Assembly: GCA_903885375.1 (NCBI GenBank)
Contig: CAISIK010000013.1
Coordinates: forward strand, 1 to 38,263
DNA length: 38,263 nucleotides
Source: an uncultured Pseudomonadota bacterium
GTDB taxonomy: Bacteria; Myxococcota_A; UBA796; SXON01
Reading direction: 5' to 3'
Under the pieces are notes generated by a model that made no database searches, was not told where the DNA came from, and saw only the letters and a program-made list of their open reading frames with translations. Below are positions 31,900 to 38,263 of this stretch, piece by piece. Each line of letters begins with the position of its first letter. The first letter of the stretch is position 1. Position numbers and translations under genes: made by a program.

Positions 31900-33732
31900 A
31901 TGCCCCACGGCGTTTCTCCCATCGCACTGCTACTGCTCCAGGTCGGAGTGGTGCTGTTCGCGGCGCGTGCGCTCGCGCGCCTGATGCGGCGGATGGGGCA
32001 GCCGGCCGTGATCGGGGAGATCGTCGCCGGCATCGCGCTCGGTCCGTCGCTGCTCGGTTGGATCTGGCCGGAGGGGATGGCGTGGCTGTTCCCGACCTCC
32101 TCCCTGGGCGGGCTCGCCCTCGTGGCGCAGCTCGGGCTCGTCTTCTTCATGTTCCTCGTGGGCCTGGAGTTCGATCCGCGCCTCCTCGGCGGCCGGGGCA
32201 AGCAGTCCTTCCTCATCTCGCAGGCCAGCATCGGGGCGCCCTTCGCGCTCGGCGTTGCCCTCGCCTACCCCTTGCACCCCCTGCTCGCGCCGGCCGGCGT
32301 GCCTTTTCTCTCGTTCGCGCTGTTCCTCGGCGCCGCCATGAGCATCACCGCCTTCCCCGTACTGGCGCGCATCCTCGCCGAGCGCGGCGTGCTCGGCACG
32401 CGCATCGGGGCGATCTCGCTGTCGTGCGCCGCCTTCGCCGACGTCACCGCCTGGTGCATCCTCGCGTTCGTGGTCAGCGTGGCGCGCTCGGAGGGCATGT
32501 TCGGCGGCATCCTCACCACCACGCTCACGGCCGTGTTCATCGCGGTGATCTTCTGGGTGGTCCGGCCGGTTCTCCGCCGCCTCGGCCCCCGCAGCGGCCA
32601 GGCCATCCACGCCGACACCGTCGCGATCACGCTGCTGCTCGTGCTCGTTTCGGCGGCCGCTACCGAGCTCATCGGCATCCACGCGCTCTTCGGGGCCTTC
32701 CTCCTCGGGGCGGTCATGCCGCGCGGGGCGGGGGTCACGGAGGCCATCACCGCCAAGCTCGAGGACTTCGTCCTCGTGGTGCTCCTGCCGCTCTTCTTCG
32801 CCTACAACGGTCTCCGCACGGAGATCGGCTCCTTGTCGTCGGGGAAGGACTGGCTCCTCTGCGGGGCGATCATCGCGGCGGCGTGCGTCGGGAAGTTCGG
32901 CGGCAGCGCGCTCGCGGCCCGGGCGGTGGGCTTCTCCTGGCGGGAGTCGAGCGCCATCGGCGTCTTGATGAACACGCGCGGGCTGATGGAGCTCATCGTG
33001 CTCAACGTGGGGCTGGACCTCGGCGTGATCTCGCCCCAGCTCTTCACGATGATGGTCGTGATGGCGCTGGTGACCACCTGGATCACCACCCCGCTCCTCG
33101 AGTGGATCTACCCCCGCGCGAAGATGCTGGCCGAGCAGGCGGCCCCGCCGCCAGTGGCGGTGCTGGTGTGCGTGTCGGACCCCTCGGGCGTGGCGCCGCT
33201 CCTCGCCCTCGCGGAGCGCCTCGCGGGCGGCGGCCCCATCGCGGCGCTGCACGTGTGCCGGTCGGACCGCCCGTCCACCTACCTCCGCGCCGATCACGCC
33301 GAGGAGCCGCTCCAAACCCTGCACGACCAGATCGCCGAGCGTGGACTCACGGTGGAGATCATCGAGACCGTGGCGGCCGACCCCGCCCGCGACATCGTCC
33401 GGGTGGCGGGGGAGCGCCGCGCAGCGCTGCTCCTCATGGGCATCCACCGCCCGCTTCTCGTGGAGGGCGACCTCGGCGGTGTTGTGGGGCGGGTGCTGGC
33501 CGACGCGGAGGTGCCGGTGGGCGTGCACGTGTACCACGAGGGTGTCGGGTTCACGGCGGTCGAGCTCGCCGCCGGCGAGGCGGACCCCGCGGTGCTGGCG
33601 CTCGCCGGCAAGCTGGGGCTCCCCCGCGCCGGCACGCGCGATGCGGGCACCCTCTACGTGGGCCGCACCGACGTGGCCCCGCCGGCAGGCGTTCCGGCCT
33701 TGCTCCTCGCCACGGCGCCCGCCGCGCGTTGA
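31900..33732 (+). CDS. CPA2-family cation/proton antiporter with C-terminal USP-like domain
   Basis: 610 residues. About twelve transmembrane helices cover residues 5-410, including GQPAVIGEIVAGIALGPSLLG, GLVFFMFLVGLEFD, GAAMSITAFPVLARILAERG, CAAFADVTAWCIL (the helix with the ion-binding Asp) and GIHALFGAFLLGAVMPRG. NTRGLMELIVLNVGL is also typical of KefB/NapA-like antiporters. A cytoplasmic domain from about 425 (VAVLVCVSDPSGVAPLLALA, RAALLLMGIHRP) resembles a universal-stress-protein fold, a probable nucleotide sensor. It exchanges Na+ or K+ for protons. It is a single gene 84 bases after the operon; the gap shows no clear promoter. Confidence 0.9.
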   Translation: MPHGVSPIALLLLQVGVVLFAARALARLMRRMGQPAVIGEIVAGIALGPSLLGWIWPEGMAWLFPTSSLGGLALVAQLGLVFFMFLVGLEFDPRLLGGRGKQSFLISQASIGAPFALGVALAYPLHPLLAPAGVPFLSFALFLGAAMSITAFPVLARILAERGVLGTRIGAISLSCAAFADVTAWCILAFVVSVARSEGMFGGILTTTLTAVFIAVIFWVVRPVLRRLGPRSGQAIHADTVAITLLLVLVSAAATELIGIHALFGAFLLGAVMPRGAGVTEAITAKLEDFVLVVLLPLFFAYNGLRTEIGSLSSGKDWLLCGAIIAAACVGKFGGSALAARAVGFSWRESSAIGVLMNTRGLMELIVLNVGLDLGVISPQLFTMMVVMALVTTWITTPLLEWIYPRAKMLAEQAAPPPVAVLVCVSDPSGVAPLLALAERLAGGGPIAALHVCRSDRPSTYLRADHAEEPLQTLHDQIAERGLTVEIIETVAADPARDIVRVAGERRAALLLMGIHRPLLVEGDLGGVVGRVLADAEVPVGVHVYHEGVGFTAVELAAGEADPAVLALAGKLGLPRAGTRDAGTLYVGRTDVAPPAGVPALLLATAPAAR

Positions 33733-33891
33733 CGGCTCCCCGGCGCCGCCCTTAGGGGGCCCGGCGGGGGTTCCCTGGGCAAACGACACCACGACCGCCC
33801 CGGCGACTGGCAGGCGCTGGCGATCCGGCTGCATGAGCTGATCAGCGCGCACAGCGGCGAGGATGCGTTCGCGGAGGCGTGGAAGCTCCTC

Positions 33892-34968
33892 GTGGCGAGG
33901 CTCGCGCACACCCTGGAGCCTGGGCCCGGCGGCTTCCTCGAGGGCGGGGTGGAGCCGGAGGTGGCGATGGCGCGGCTGCTCGACGGTGCCGACCGCCGGT
34001 GGCCCGGCCTGCTCGACCCGGACGACCGCTGCCGTCTCGGCCGCCCCGAGCTTGTGCGGGCCGCCGCCCTCCTCCGCGACGCCGACCTGCTCGCCGACGA
34101 TCTCGCCGGCCTCGACGCGATCTTCGAGTTCCTCGTGAGTCGCGCGGCGCGGGGCGAGAAGGGGCAGTTCTTCACGCCGCGCCATGTGGTGAAGGAGGTC
34201 GTTCGGATGATGGCGCCTCGTGCCGGCGAGCGGGTGGCCGACCCCGCCTGCGGGTCCGGCGCCTTCCTGCTCCACGCCCTGCTCCACGCGCCGGGCTGCG
34301 AGGTGTACGGGTTCGACCAGGACCCGCGCGCCGTCAAGGTAGCGCGCACGCTGCTCGCCGCGGCCGGTCGACGTGGCGACGCCATCCGGCGCCTCGACAG
34401 CCTGCAGCGGGGGGACGGGAGCGGCGTCGACACCGTGGAGAGCGTGATGCGCGCCCGGGGCCTCCCGGCGAGCTTCGACGTGATCCTCGCCAACCCGCCG
34501 TTCGCCGGCGACGTCGGTGACACCTTCCGCCACCAGTACGCGCTCGCCGCCCTCGCTCCCGCCGAGCGCGACGTGCTCTTCCTCGAACGCTGCGTGGGCC
34601 TCCTCGCGCCGGGGGGCCGCCTCGCGATCGTGCTCCCGCAGAACAAGGTGGGCGGCCAGCGCTGGGAGGCCGTTCGTCGGTGGCTCCTCGAGGAGACCCG
34701 GGTGGTCGCCGTGCTCGGGCTCGGCCGCGACACGTTCCTTCCCCACACCTCGCAGAAGGCCAGCGTGGTGGTGGCGGTGCGCCGGCCGCGGGTGATCTCG
34801 CCGCCGCCCCCGTCGGAGCGCGTGGTCTTCTTCGTGAGCGACCGGTGCGGCAAGGATGGCCAGGGCCGGCTCCAGTTCGACCCCCTCCAGCCCGGCCGCG
34901 TGGACCACGACCTCGGCGAGGCCGTCCCTGCCGTGCAGGCCGGCCTCCGCGCGGCGGCAGGCGCCTGA
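33892..34968 (+). CDS. N6-adenine DNA methyltransferase (HsdM-like)
   Basis: At least 358 residues. After a helical N-terminal domain, KGQFFTPRHVVKEVVRMMAP introduces the SAM-binding motif I, DPACGSGAF (from Asp117), and the catalytic motif IV NPPF (Asn201-Phe204), the gamma-class order of type I modification subunits. KASVVVAVRRPRV and QNKVGGQRWEAVRRWLLEE complete the fold. GTG 33892 is the first standard start, but coding-like sequence continues upstream in frame (GDWQALAIRLHELISAHSGE) to a CTG near 33775, so the true protein is probably about 39 residues longer or starts at a rare codon. The next gene is a half-size specificity subunit. No HsdR nuclease is in the window. Confidence 0.88.
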   Translation: MARLAHTLEPGPGGFLEGGVEPEVAMARLLDGADRRWPGLLDPDDRCRLGRPELVRAAALLRDADLLADDLAGLDAIFEFLVSRAARGEKGQFFTPRHVVKEVVRMMAPRAGERVADPACGSGAFLLHALLHAPGCEVYGFDQDPRAVKVARTLLAAAGRRGDAIRRLDSLQRGDGSGVDTVESVMRARGLPASFDVILANPPFAGDVGDTFRHQYALAALAPAERDVLFLERCVGLLAPGGRLAIVLPQNKVGGQRWEAVRRWLLEETRVVAVLGLGRDTFLPHTSQKASVVVAVRRPRVISPPPPSERVVFFVSDRCGKDGQGRLQFDPLQPGRVDHDLGEAVPAVQAGLRAAAGA

Positions 34969-35663
34969 TGGGAACGCTCGCCACCCGCACCGTGGGAGAG
35001 CTGGCCGAGGGCTTGGTGCTCGCGGCGGAGCGCTACGACGCCCGCCGTGCGCTCGGGGTGGCGGCGCGGCTGGTGCTCGGCGACGTGGCCGAGATGGTGA
35101 CGCAGACCGCCACCGAGCTCCCGCGCGCGGCCCGGGTGCTGGTGCTCGACACCAGCCACGCAGCGGAGGGCTTCGTGGTGGTCGCCCACGGCGCGGTGCC
35201 CCGCGGCAGCGTGAAGGGAACCCGCCGGCGCCTCCGCGCGGGGGACGTCCTGCTTTCCCGGCTGCGCCCCTACCTCCGACAGGTCGCCTTCGTGGACGCC
35301 GGCCTGTTCGTCGACGAGGGCGGCCCGCGGGAGGTGGTGGCCAGCCCCGAGTTCTACGTGCTGCGGTCGCGCGGCGAGCTCGACGTTGCCGCGCTGGTGC
35401 CCTTCCTGTTGAGCGAGGGCGTGCAGGCCGCGCTGGCGGCGGCCCAGGAGGGCGGCCACCACCCCCGCGTGGGCGCCGAGGCGTTGCTGGCGCTCCCCGT
35501 GCCCGACGCGCTCGTGGAGGCGGGCCCGCGTCTCGCCGCGGAGGTGCGCGCGGATGCCGACGCGGTGCGCGCCGCGAGCCTCGCCGGCCGGCGGCGGTCG
35601 GCGGAGGTGGAAGCCCTCCTGCGCGACCTCAGGCCCGCGACTTCGCCTTCACCGACCAGGTGA
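34968..35663 (+). CDS. Half-size HsdS-like specificity subunit
   Basis: 231 residues; its ATG shares one base with the methylase stop (TGATG). It contains one target-recognition-type domain: RRLRAGDVLLSRLRPYLRQV, EVVASPEFYVLRSRGELD, and the typical ending GGHHPRVGAEALLALPVPDA followed by a helical spacer (RLAAEVRADADAVRAAS). Full HsdS proteins carry two such domains, about 400 residues. A single-domain version normally dimerises and recognises a symmetric split site. With HsdM alone it would give a modification enzyme without restriction, possibly epigenetic. It overlaps the convergent DUF4442-like gene by 35 bases. Confidence 0.8.
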   Translation: MGTLATRTVGELAEGLVLAAERYDARRALGVAARLVLGDVAEMVTQTATELPRAARVLVLDTSHAAEGFVVVAHGAVPRGSVKGTRRRLRAGDVLLSRLRPYLRQVAFVDAGLFVDEGGPREVVASPEFYVLRSRGELDVAALVPFLLSEGVQAALAAAQEGGHHPRVGAEALLALPVPDALVEAGPRLAAEVRADADAVRAASLAGRRRSAEVEALLRDLRPATSPSPTR

Positions 35664-36126
35664 ACCGGAAGCGGCTCACCTCGGAGCCATCCTCCTGGAT
35701 GCCGATCGTTTCCAGCACCACGGTGCGGGCTTCGCCGGTGGCGCGCGCTTCGGCCACCGCACGGAACACGGCCTCGCCGCCGGAACACGTGAACGTGGTG
35801 GTGCTGACCGCCTTCTTGCCGAAGGTCCCCTGGATGTCGAGGATGAGCGTGGAGAAGGGCACCCCGCCGTCGATCGTGGCGAGGAGTACGAGCGCGCCCG
35901 TGCTCAGCTCGGCCGCCATCGCCTGCGCCGCGAAGTAGGTGGACTTGAAGGGGTTCTGGCTCCGCCAGCCGTAGGGCACCGTGGTGGCGCAGCCGGCCGC
36001 GTCGAGGCGCTTGCAGCCCACCCCGGCGAAGGCCGCCGCGGGGAGCTTCACCCACATCCAGAAGGTCATCAGGAGCCAGTGGGTGGCCCGGTTCTGGAAG
36101 GCGATCGCGGCGGGGGAGAGGGTCAT
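35629..36126 (-). CDS. DUF4442-like hotdog-fold protein
   Basis: 165 residues with the layout of the DUF4442/YiiD C-terminal hotdog fold: an amphipathic N-terminal helix (FQNRATHWLLMTFWMWVKLP), the central helix SQNPFKSTYFAAQAMAAELS with the Asn seen in the family, then beta-strands (VLLATIDGGVPFSTLILD, KAVSTTTFTCSGGEAVFRAV, RTVVLETIGIQEDGSEVSRF). Family members are thought to be acyl-CoA thioesterase relatives, though no catalytic residue can be named here. ATG 36126 has GAGG about six bases upstream. It is a single cytoplasmic gene, divergent from the radical SAM gene with 31 bases between starts. Confidence 0.7.
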   Translation of the reverse strand: MTLSPAAIAFQNRATHWLLMTFWMWVKLPAAAFAGVGCKRLDAAGCATTVPYGWRSQNPFKSTYFAAQAMAAELSTGALVLLATIDGGVPFSTLILDIQGTFGKKAVSTTTFTCSGGEAVFRAVAEARATGEARTVVLETIGIQEDGSEVSRFRFTWSVKAKSRA

Positions 36127-36157
36127 GCGGCCTCGGTCATAGCGCGCAGGGCGGTCC

Positions 36158-37540
36158 TTGCGCTACCTTGCCGCGGTGCAGGTACTCCTCACCCACGGCT
36201 ACTTCCTCGCTCAGGACCCGCACGAGGCCGAGCTCATGCGGCCGTTCCCGCCGCTGGGCATCCAGTACCTCGTGGCGGCGCTCCGGCAGGCCGGTATCGG
36301 CGCGGAGTGGTGGGATGCCACCTGGCAGCCGGGGCCCGAGACTTTTCCCGCAGCCCTCGATGCCGCCCGCCCCGACGTGGTGGGCTTCTACGGCCACACG
36401 ATCACGCGGCCCGTCACCGCGGGGATGGTGGCGGAGGCGGTGGGGCGGGGCCTTCGCGTCGTGGCCGGCGGTCCCGACCCCGTGCAGTACCTCGACGAGT
36501 ATTTCGCCATGGGCGTGGAGGTCGTGGTGGTGGGGGAAGGGGAACGCACCCTCGTGGAGCTGGTGGCGCACCTCCGCGCCAACCACGGCCGCTGGGACTT
36601 CGATGGCCTCGCCAACGTGGCCGGGATCGCCTTCCTTCGCGAGGGCGCCGTGGTGCGGACACCCGCTCGCCCGCTCATCCGCCCGCTCGACAGCCTCCCC
36701 TGGCCCGCCCGCGAGCGTGCCGACCTCTCCGCATACTTCGCCGCCTGGCGCGCACGCCACGGCGAAACCGCGCTGTCGATGACCACGAGCCGGGGCTGCC
36801 CGTACCATTGCACCTGGTGCAGCAAGCAGGTGTACGGCGACACCTTCCGCCGCCGCGAGCCCGATGCCGTGATCGACGAGCTCCTCGCCATGCGCGAGCA
36901 GTTCGCGCCCGATCAGGTGTGGTTCGTGGACGACATGTTCACCCTGAACAAACGTTGGGTGGAACGGTTCTGCAACCGGATGATCGAGCGCCGCGCGGTG
37001 ATGCCGTTCTACGTGATCGGCCGGGCCGAAACGTTGGAGCCCGCGCAGCTCGCGCTCATGCGTGCGGCGGGCTGCTACCGGATGTACGTGTCGGCCGAGA
37101 GCGGCGCGGACCACGTGCTGAGCGCCATGAAGAAGGGCACGACGGTGGCGGAACTCCGCACCGCCGGGCGCCTCCTCCGCGAGGCCGGCATCGAGATGGG
37201 CGCGTTCGTGATGCTGGGCTACCCCGGCGAGGAGCGGCCCGACGTGCTCGCCACCCGCGATCTGCTGCGTGATCTCCGCCCGGCGGTGACGCTCGTGTCC
37301 GTGGCGCACCCCATGAAGGGCACGGCCTTCTACGATGCCGTGAAAGGCGACGTGAACGGCGTGTCCGGCGGCCGGCTCCGCTTCCGGATGGCCTACTCCG
37401 ACCGCTTCTACGACGCGGCCCAGCGGATGTTGTGGGCCGACGAGCGGGCGCGGCGCGCGCGGGAGGCGGGCCAGCCGGCGCGCTGGCTCTCCGCCTCGGC
37501 GCGCTACGCCTGGTGGCGCGGCGTGCTCACCCTGCCTTGA
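36158..37540 (+). CDS. B12-binding domain radical SAM enzyme
   Basis: 460 residues. Residues 5-150 form a Rossmann-like cobalamin-binding domain (VLLTHGYFLAQDPHEAEL, PLGIQYLVAALRQAG, VVGFYGHTITRPVTAGM, VVAGGPDPVQYLDEY, VVVVGEGERTLVELV). The radical SAM domain starts with TTSRGCPYHCTWCSKQVYGD, giving the cluster cysteines Cys214, Cys218 and Cys221, followed by VWFVDDMFTLNKRWVERF, MYVSAESGADHVLSAMKKG and GAFVMLGYPGE. This is the class of BchE-like and methyl or oxidative-cyclase enzymes; the substrate is unknown. TTG 36158 is chosen because AGGG lies six bases upstream; GTG 36176 is an alternative. It overlaps the convergent gene at the right edge by 14 bases. Confidence 0.88.
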   Translation: MRYLAAVQVLLTHGYFLAQDPHEAELMRPFPPLGIQYLVAALRQAGIGAEWWDATWQPGPETFPAALDAARPDVVGFYGHTITRPVTAGMVAEAVGRGLRVVAGGPDPVQYLDEYFAMGVEVVVVGEGERTLVELVAHLRANHGRWDFDGLANVAGIAFLREGAVVRTPARPLIRPLDSLPWPARERADLSAYFAAWRARHGETALSMTTSRGCPYHCTWCSKQVYGDTFRRREPDAVIDELLAMREQFAPDQVWFVDDMFTLNKRWVERFCNRMIERRAVMPFYVIGRAETLEPAQLALMRAAGCYRMYVSAESGADHVLSAMKKGTTVAELRTAGRLLREAGIEMGAFVMLGYPGEERPDVLATRDLLRDLRPAVTLVSVAHPMKGTAFYDAVKGDVNGVSGGRLRFRMAYSDRFYDAAQRMLWADERARRAREAGQPARWLSASARYAWWRGVLTLP

Positions 37541-38263
37541 GCGCGCGGATCGCGGCCACGAGCTGCGGTGACTCGGGCTGGTCGAGCGTGGTGAGCACGC
37601 GGCGCGCGGCGCGGTCGAGCGCATCCGCGGCCCGGCTGCCCCCGGCGGGGAGGGCCAACGCGCGCGCCCAGGCCTCGTCGAGCGCGTCGGCGAGGTCGGT
37701 GGACACCGGACCGAGCTCCGCGGGCCGGTCGAGGCGCAGCTCCAACGCGAGCAGGGCCAGCTCGGGCCCCTGCGTGCGCGTAGCGCGGGTCCAGGCGGCC
37801 CAGGCGCCCATCGCCGCCGCCGAGGACCGCGCCGGCCCCACCCGAAGCCCGGCCCGCACGAGCGAGAAGAGCGCGGTGGCGCCGAGCCCGCCCAGCACGG
37901 CCACATCGAGCCCCGGCACGCCCGTGCTCCAGTAGAGCGGGAGCTGGGCGAGGCCGCCGGCCACCAGCGCCGGCAGGAAGTTGGGGGAGGGGAGGTGCGC
38001 GGCGCGCAGCTCGGTGGTGAGGCCCGCCCGCTCCGCCTGGCCCCGGAGCCGCGCCGCGGGCCCCGGCGAGCTGGTGGCCGCCCAGGCCCACCAGCCGGGC
38101 CGGTGCGCCGCGCGCGCAACTTCGGCCTCCACCGTGGCCGTGCGCCTCGCCACCGTGGTGATGGCCGCCGCATCGCCGACGGGCACCCGCACCATCACGA
38201 TCGTCACCGGCGCGGGCGGGAGCCGCAGGAGCGAGGAGCCGCCCGCCGCGGCCGACGCCGGCG
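37527..38263 (-). CDS. Partial membrane-associated protein, unknown function
   Basis: The minus-strand frame is open from the stop at 37527 to the right edge, so the N-terminus is probably outside the window. A GTG at 38207 would give 226 residues, but coding-like sequence (SSLLRLPPAPVTIVMVRVPV) continues above it. Features are a helical region (ITTVARRTATVEAEVARAA), two likely membrane helices (FLPALVAGGLAQLPLYWS and LDVAVLGGLGATALFSLVRAGL), and a helical C-terminal domain (LADALDEAWARALALPAG, ADALDRAARRVLTTLDQ). I do not recognise the family. Confidence 0.6.
   Translation of the reverse strand, partial: PASAAAGGSSLLRLPPAPVTIVMVRVPVGDAAAITTVARRTATVEAEVARAAHRPGWWAWAATSSPGPAARLRGQAERAGLTTELRAAHLPSPNFLPALVAGGLAQLPLYWSTGVPGLDVAVLGGLGATALFSLVRAGLRVGPARSSAAAMGAWAAWTRATRTQGPELALLALELRLDRPAELGPVSTDLADALDEAWARALALPAGGSRAADALDRAARRVLTTLDQPESPQLVAAIRALKAG

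Noticed and set aside
31930..34908. 992-residue minus-strand open frame
   Set aside because: Shadow of the antiporter and methylase genes; long antisense frames are expected at this GC content.
1..38263. tRNA or rRNA genes
   Set aside because: No TPsiC-arm-like GGTTCRANNCC sequence paired with an acceptor stem, and no conserved rRNA blocks were found on either strand.

Overview
This is a GC-rich window (roughly 70 percent by eye) with tightly packed genes, very short or overlapping junctions (ATGA, GTGA, TTGA), frequent GTG/TTG starts, many lipoproteins, a TonB-dependent receptor and other outer-membrane-type proteins. A C-terminal AgmX/PglI-type domain on a VIT/VWA protein, a MYXO-CTERM-like tail and small Cys-rich lipoproteins point to a Myxococcota-like (deltaproteobacterial) Gram-negative bacterium. 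This is inferred from families, not from a marker gene. I saw no rRNA, tRNA, CRISPR array or insertion sequence.

Layout. 1-760: end of an unknown polytopic membrane protein (minus strand). 864-3914: APS kinase (cysC), then a VIT/VWA/AgmX surface protein with a hairpin over its ribosome binding site. 3962-5194: a minus-strand envelope operon whose first gene is a small lipoprotein broken by an amber codon. 5467-7585: a three-gene operon of one tiny membrane protein and two SGNH hydrolases. 7786-8428: a decayed SAM methyltransferase. 8492-10371: a CoaB-like protein and a TPR protein (minus). 10408-12887: MOSC protein, FolE-type GTP cyclohydrolase I, and an ABC ATPase/permease pair of the nitrate/sulfonate/taurine class. 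12984-16878: FemAB/GNAT-like protein, two unknown minus-strand genes, a low-molecular-weight phosphatase and a lipoprotein with a MYXO-CTERM-like tail. 17031-19702: a GT87-like mannosyltransferase-type membrane protein and a Tat-exported glycosidase-like protein. 19699-21736: a badly broken lipoprotein gene, a lipase, and another lipoprotein gene split by TGA. 21815-26273: TonB receptor, tandem-HmuY lipoprotein and HExxH metalloprotease lipoprotein, all translationally coupled. 26351-31815: a five-gene operon discussed below. 31900-38263: CPA2 antiporter, N6-adenine methylase with a half-size HsdS, a DUF4442-like protein, a B12-binding radical SAM enzyme, and a partial membrane protein at the right edge.

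The most notable system is the five-gene operon 26351-31815. It encodes a UDP-sulfoquinovose synthase (SQD1-like), a class V PLP enzyme, a GT-C membrane glycosyltransferase, a cysteine dioxygenase with every key residue in place, and a DPM-type GT2 with an N-terminal membrane domain. A consistent reading is a self-contained route from cysteine through cysteine sulfinate to sulfite and UDP-sulfoquinovose, followed by lipid-linked transfer of the sulfosugar to an envelope glycan. The gene identities are well supported. The pathway is inference.

The second is the TonB receptor/HmuY/metalloprotease operon, which reads as a heme-capture module with its own protease. Also unusual are four interrupted genes (three of them small lipoproteins), very short lipoprotein signal sequences, and a 31-base intergenic repeat found at two convergent gene junctions.
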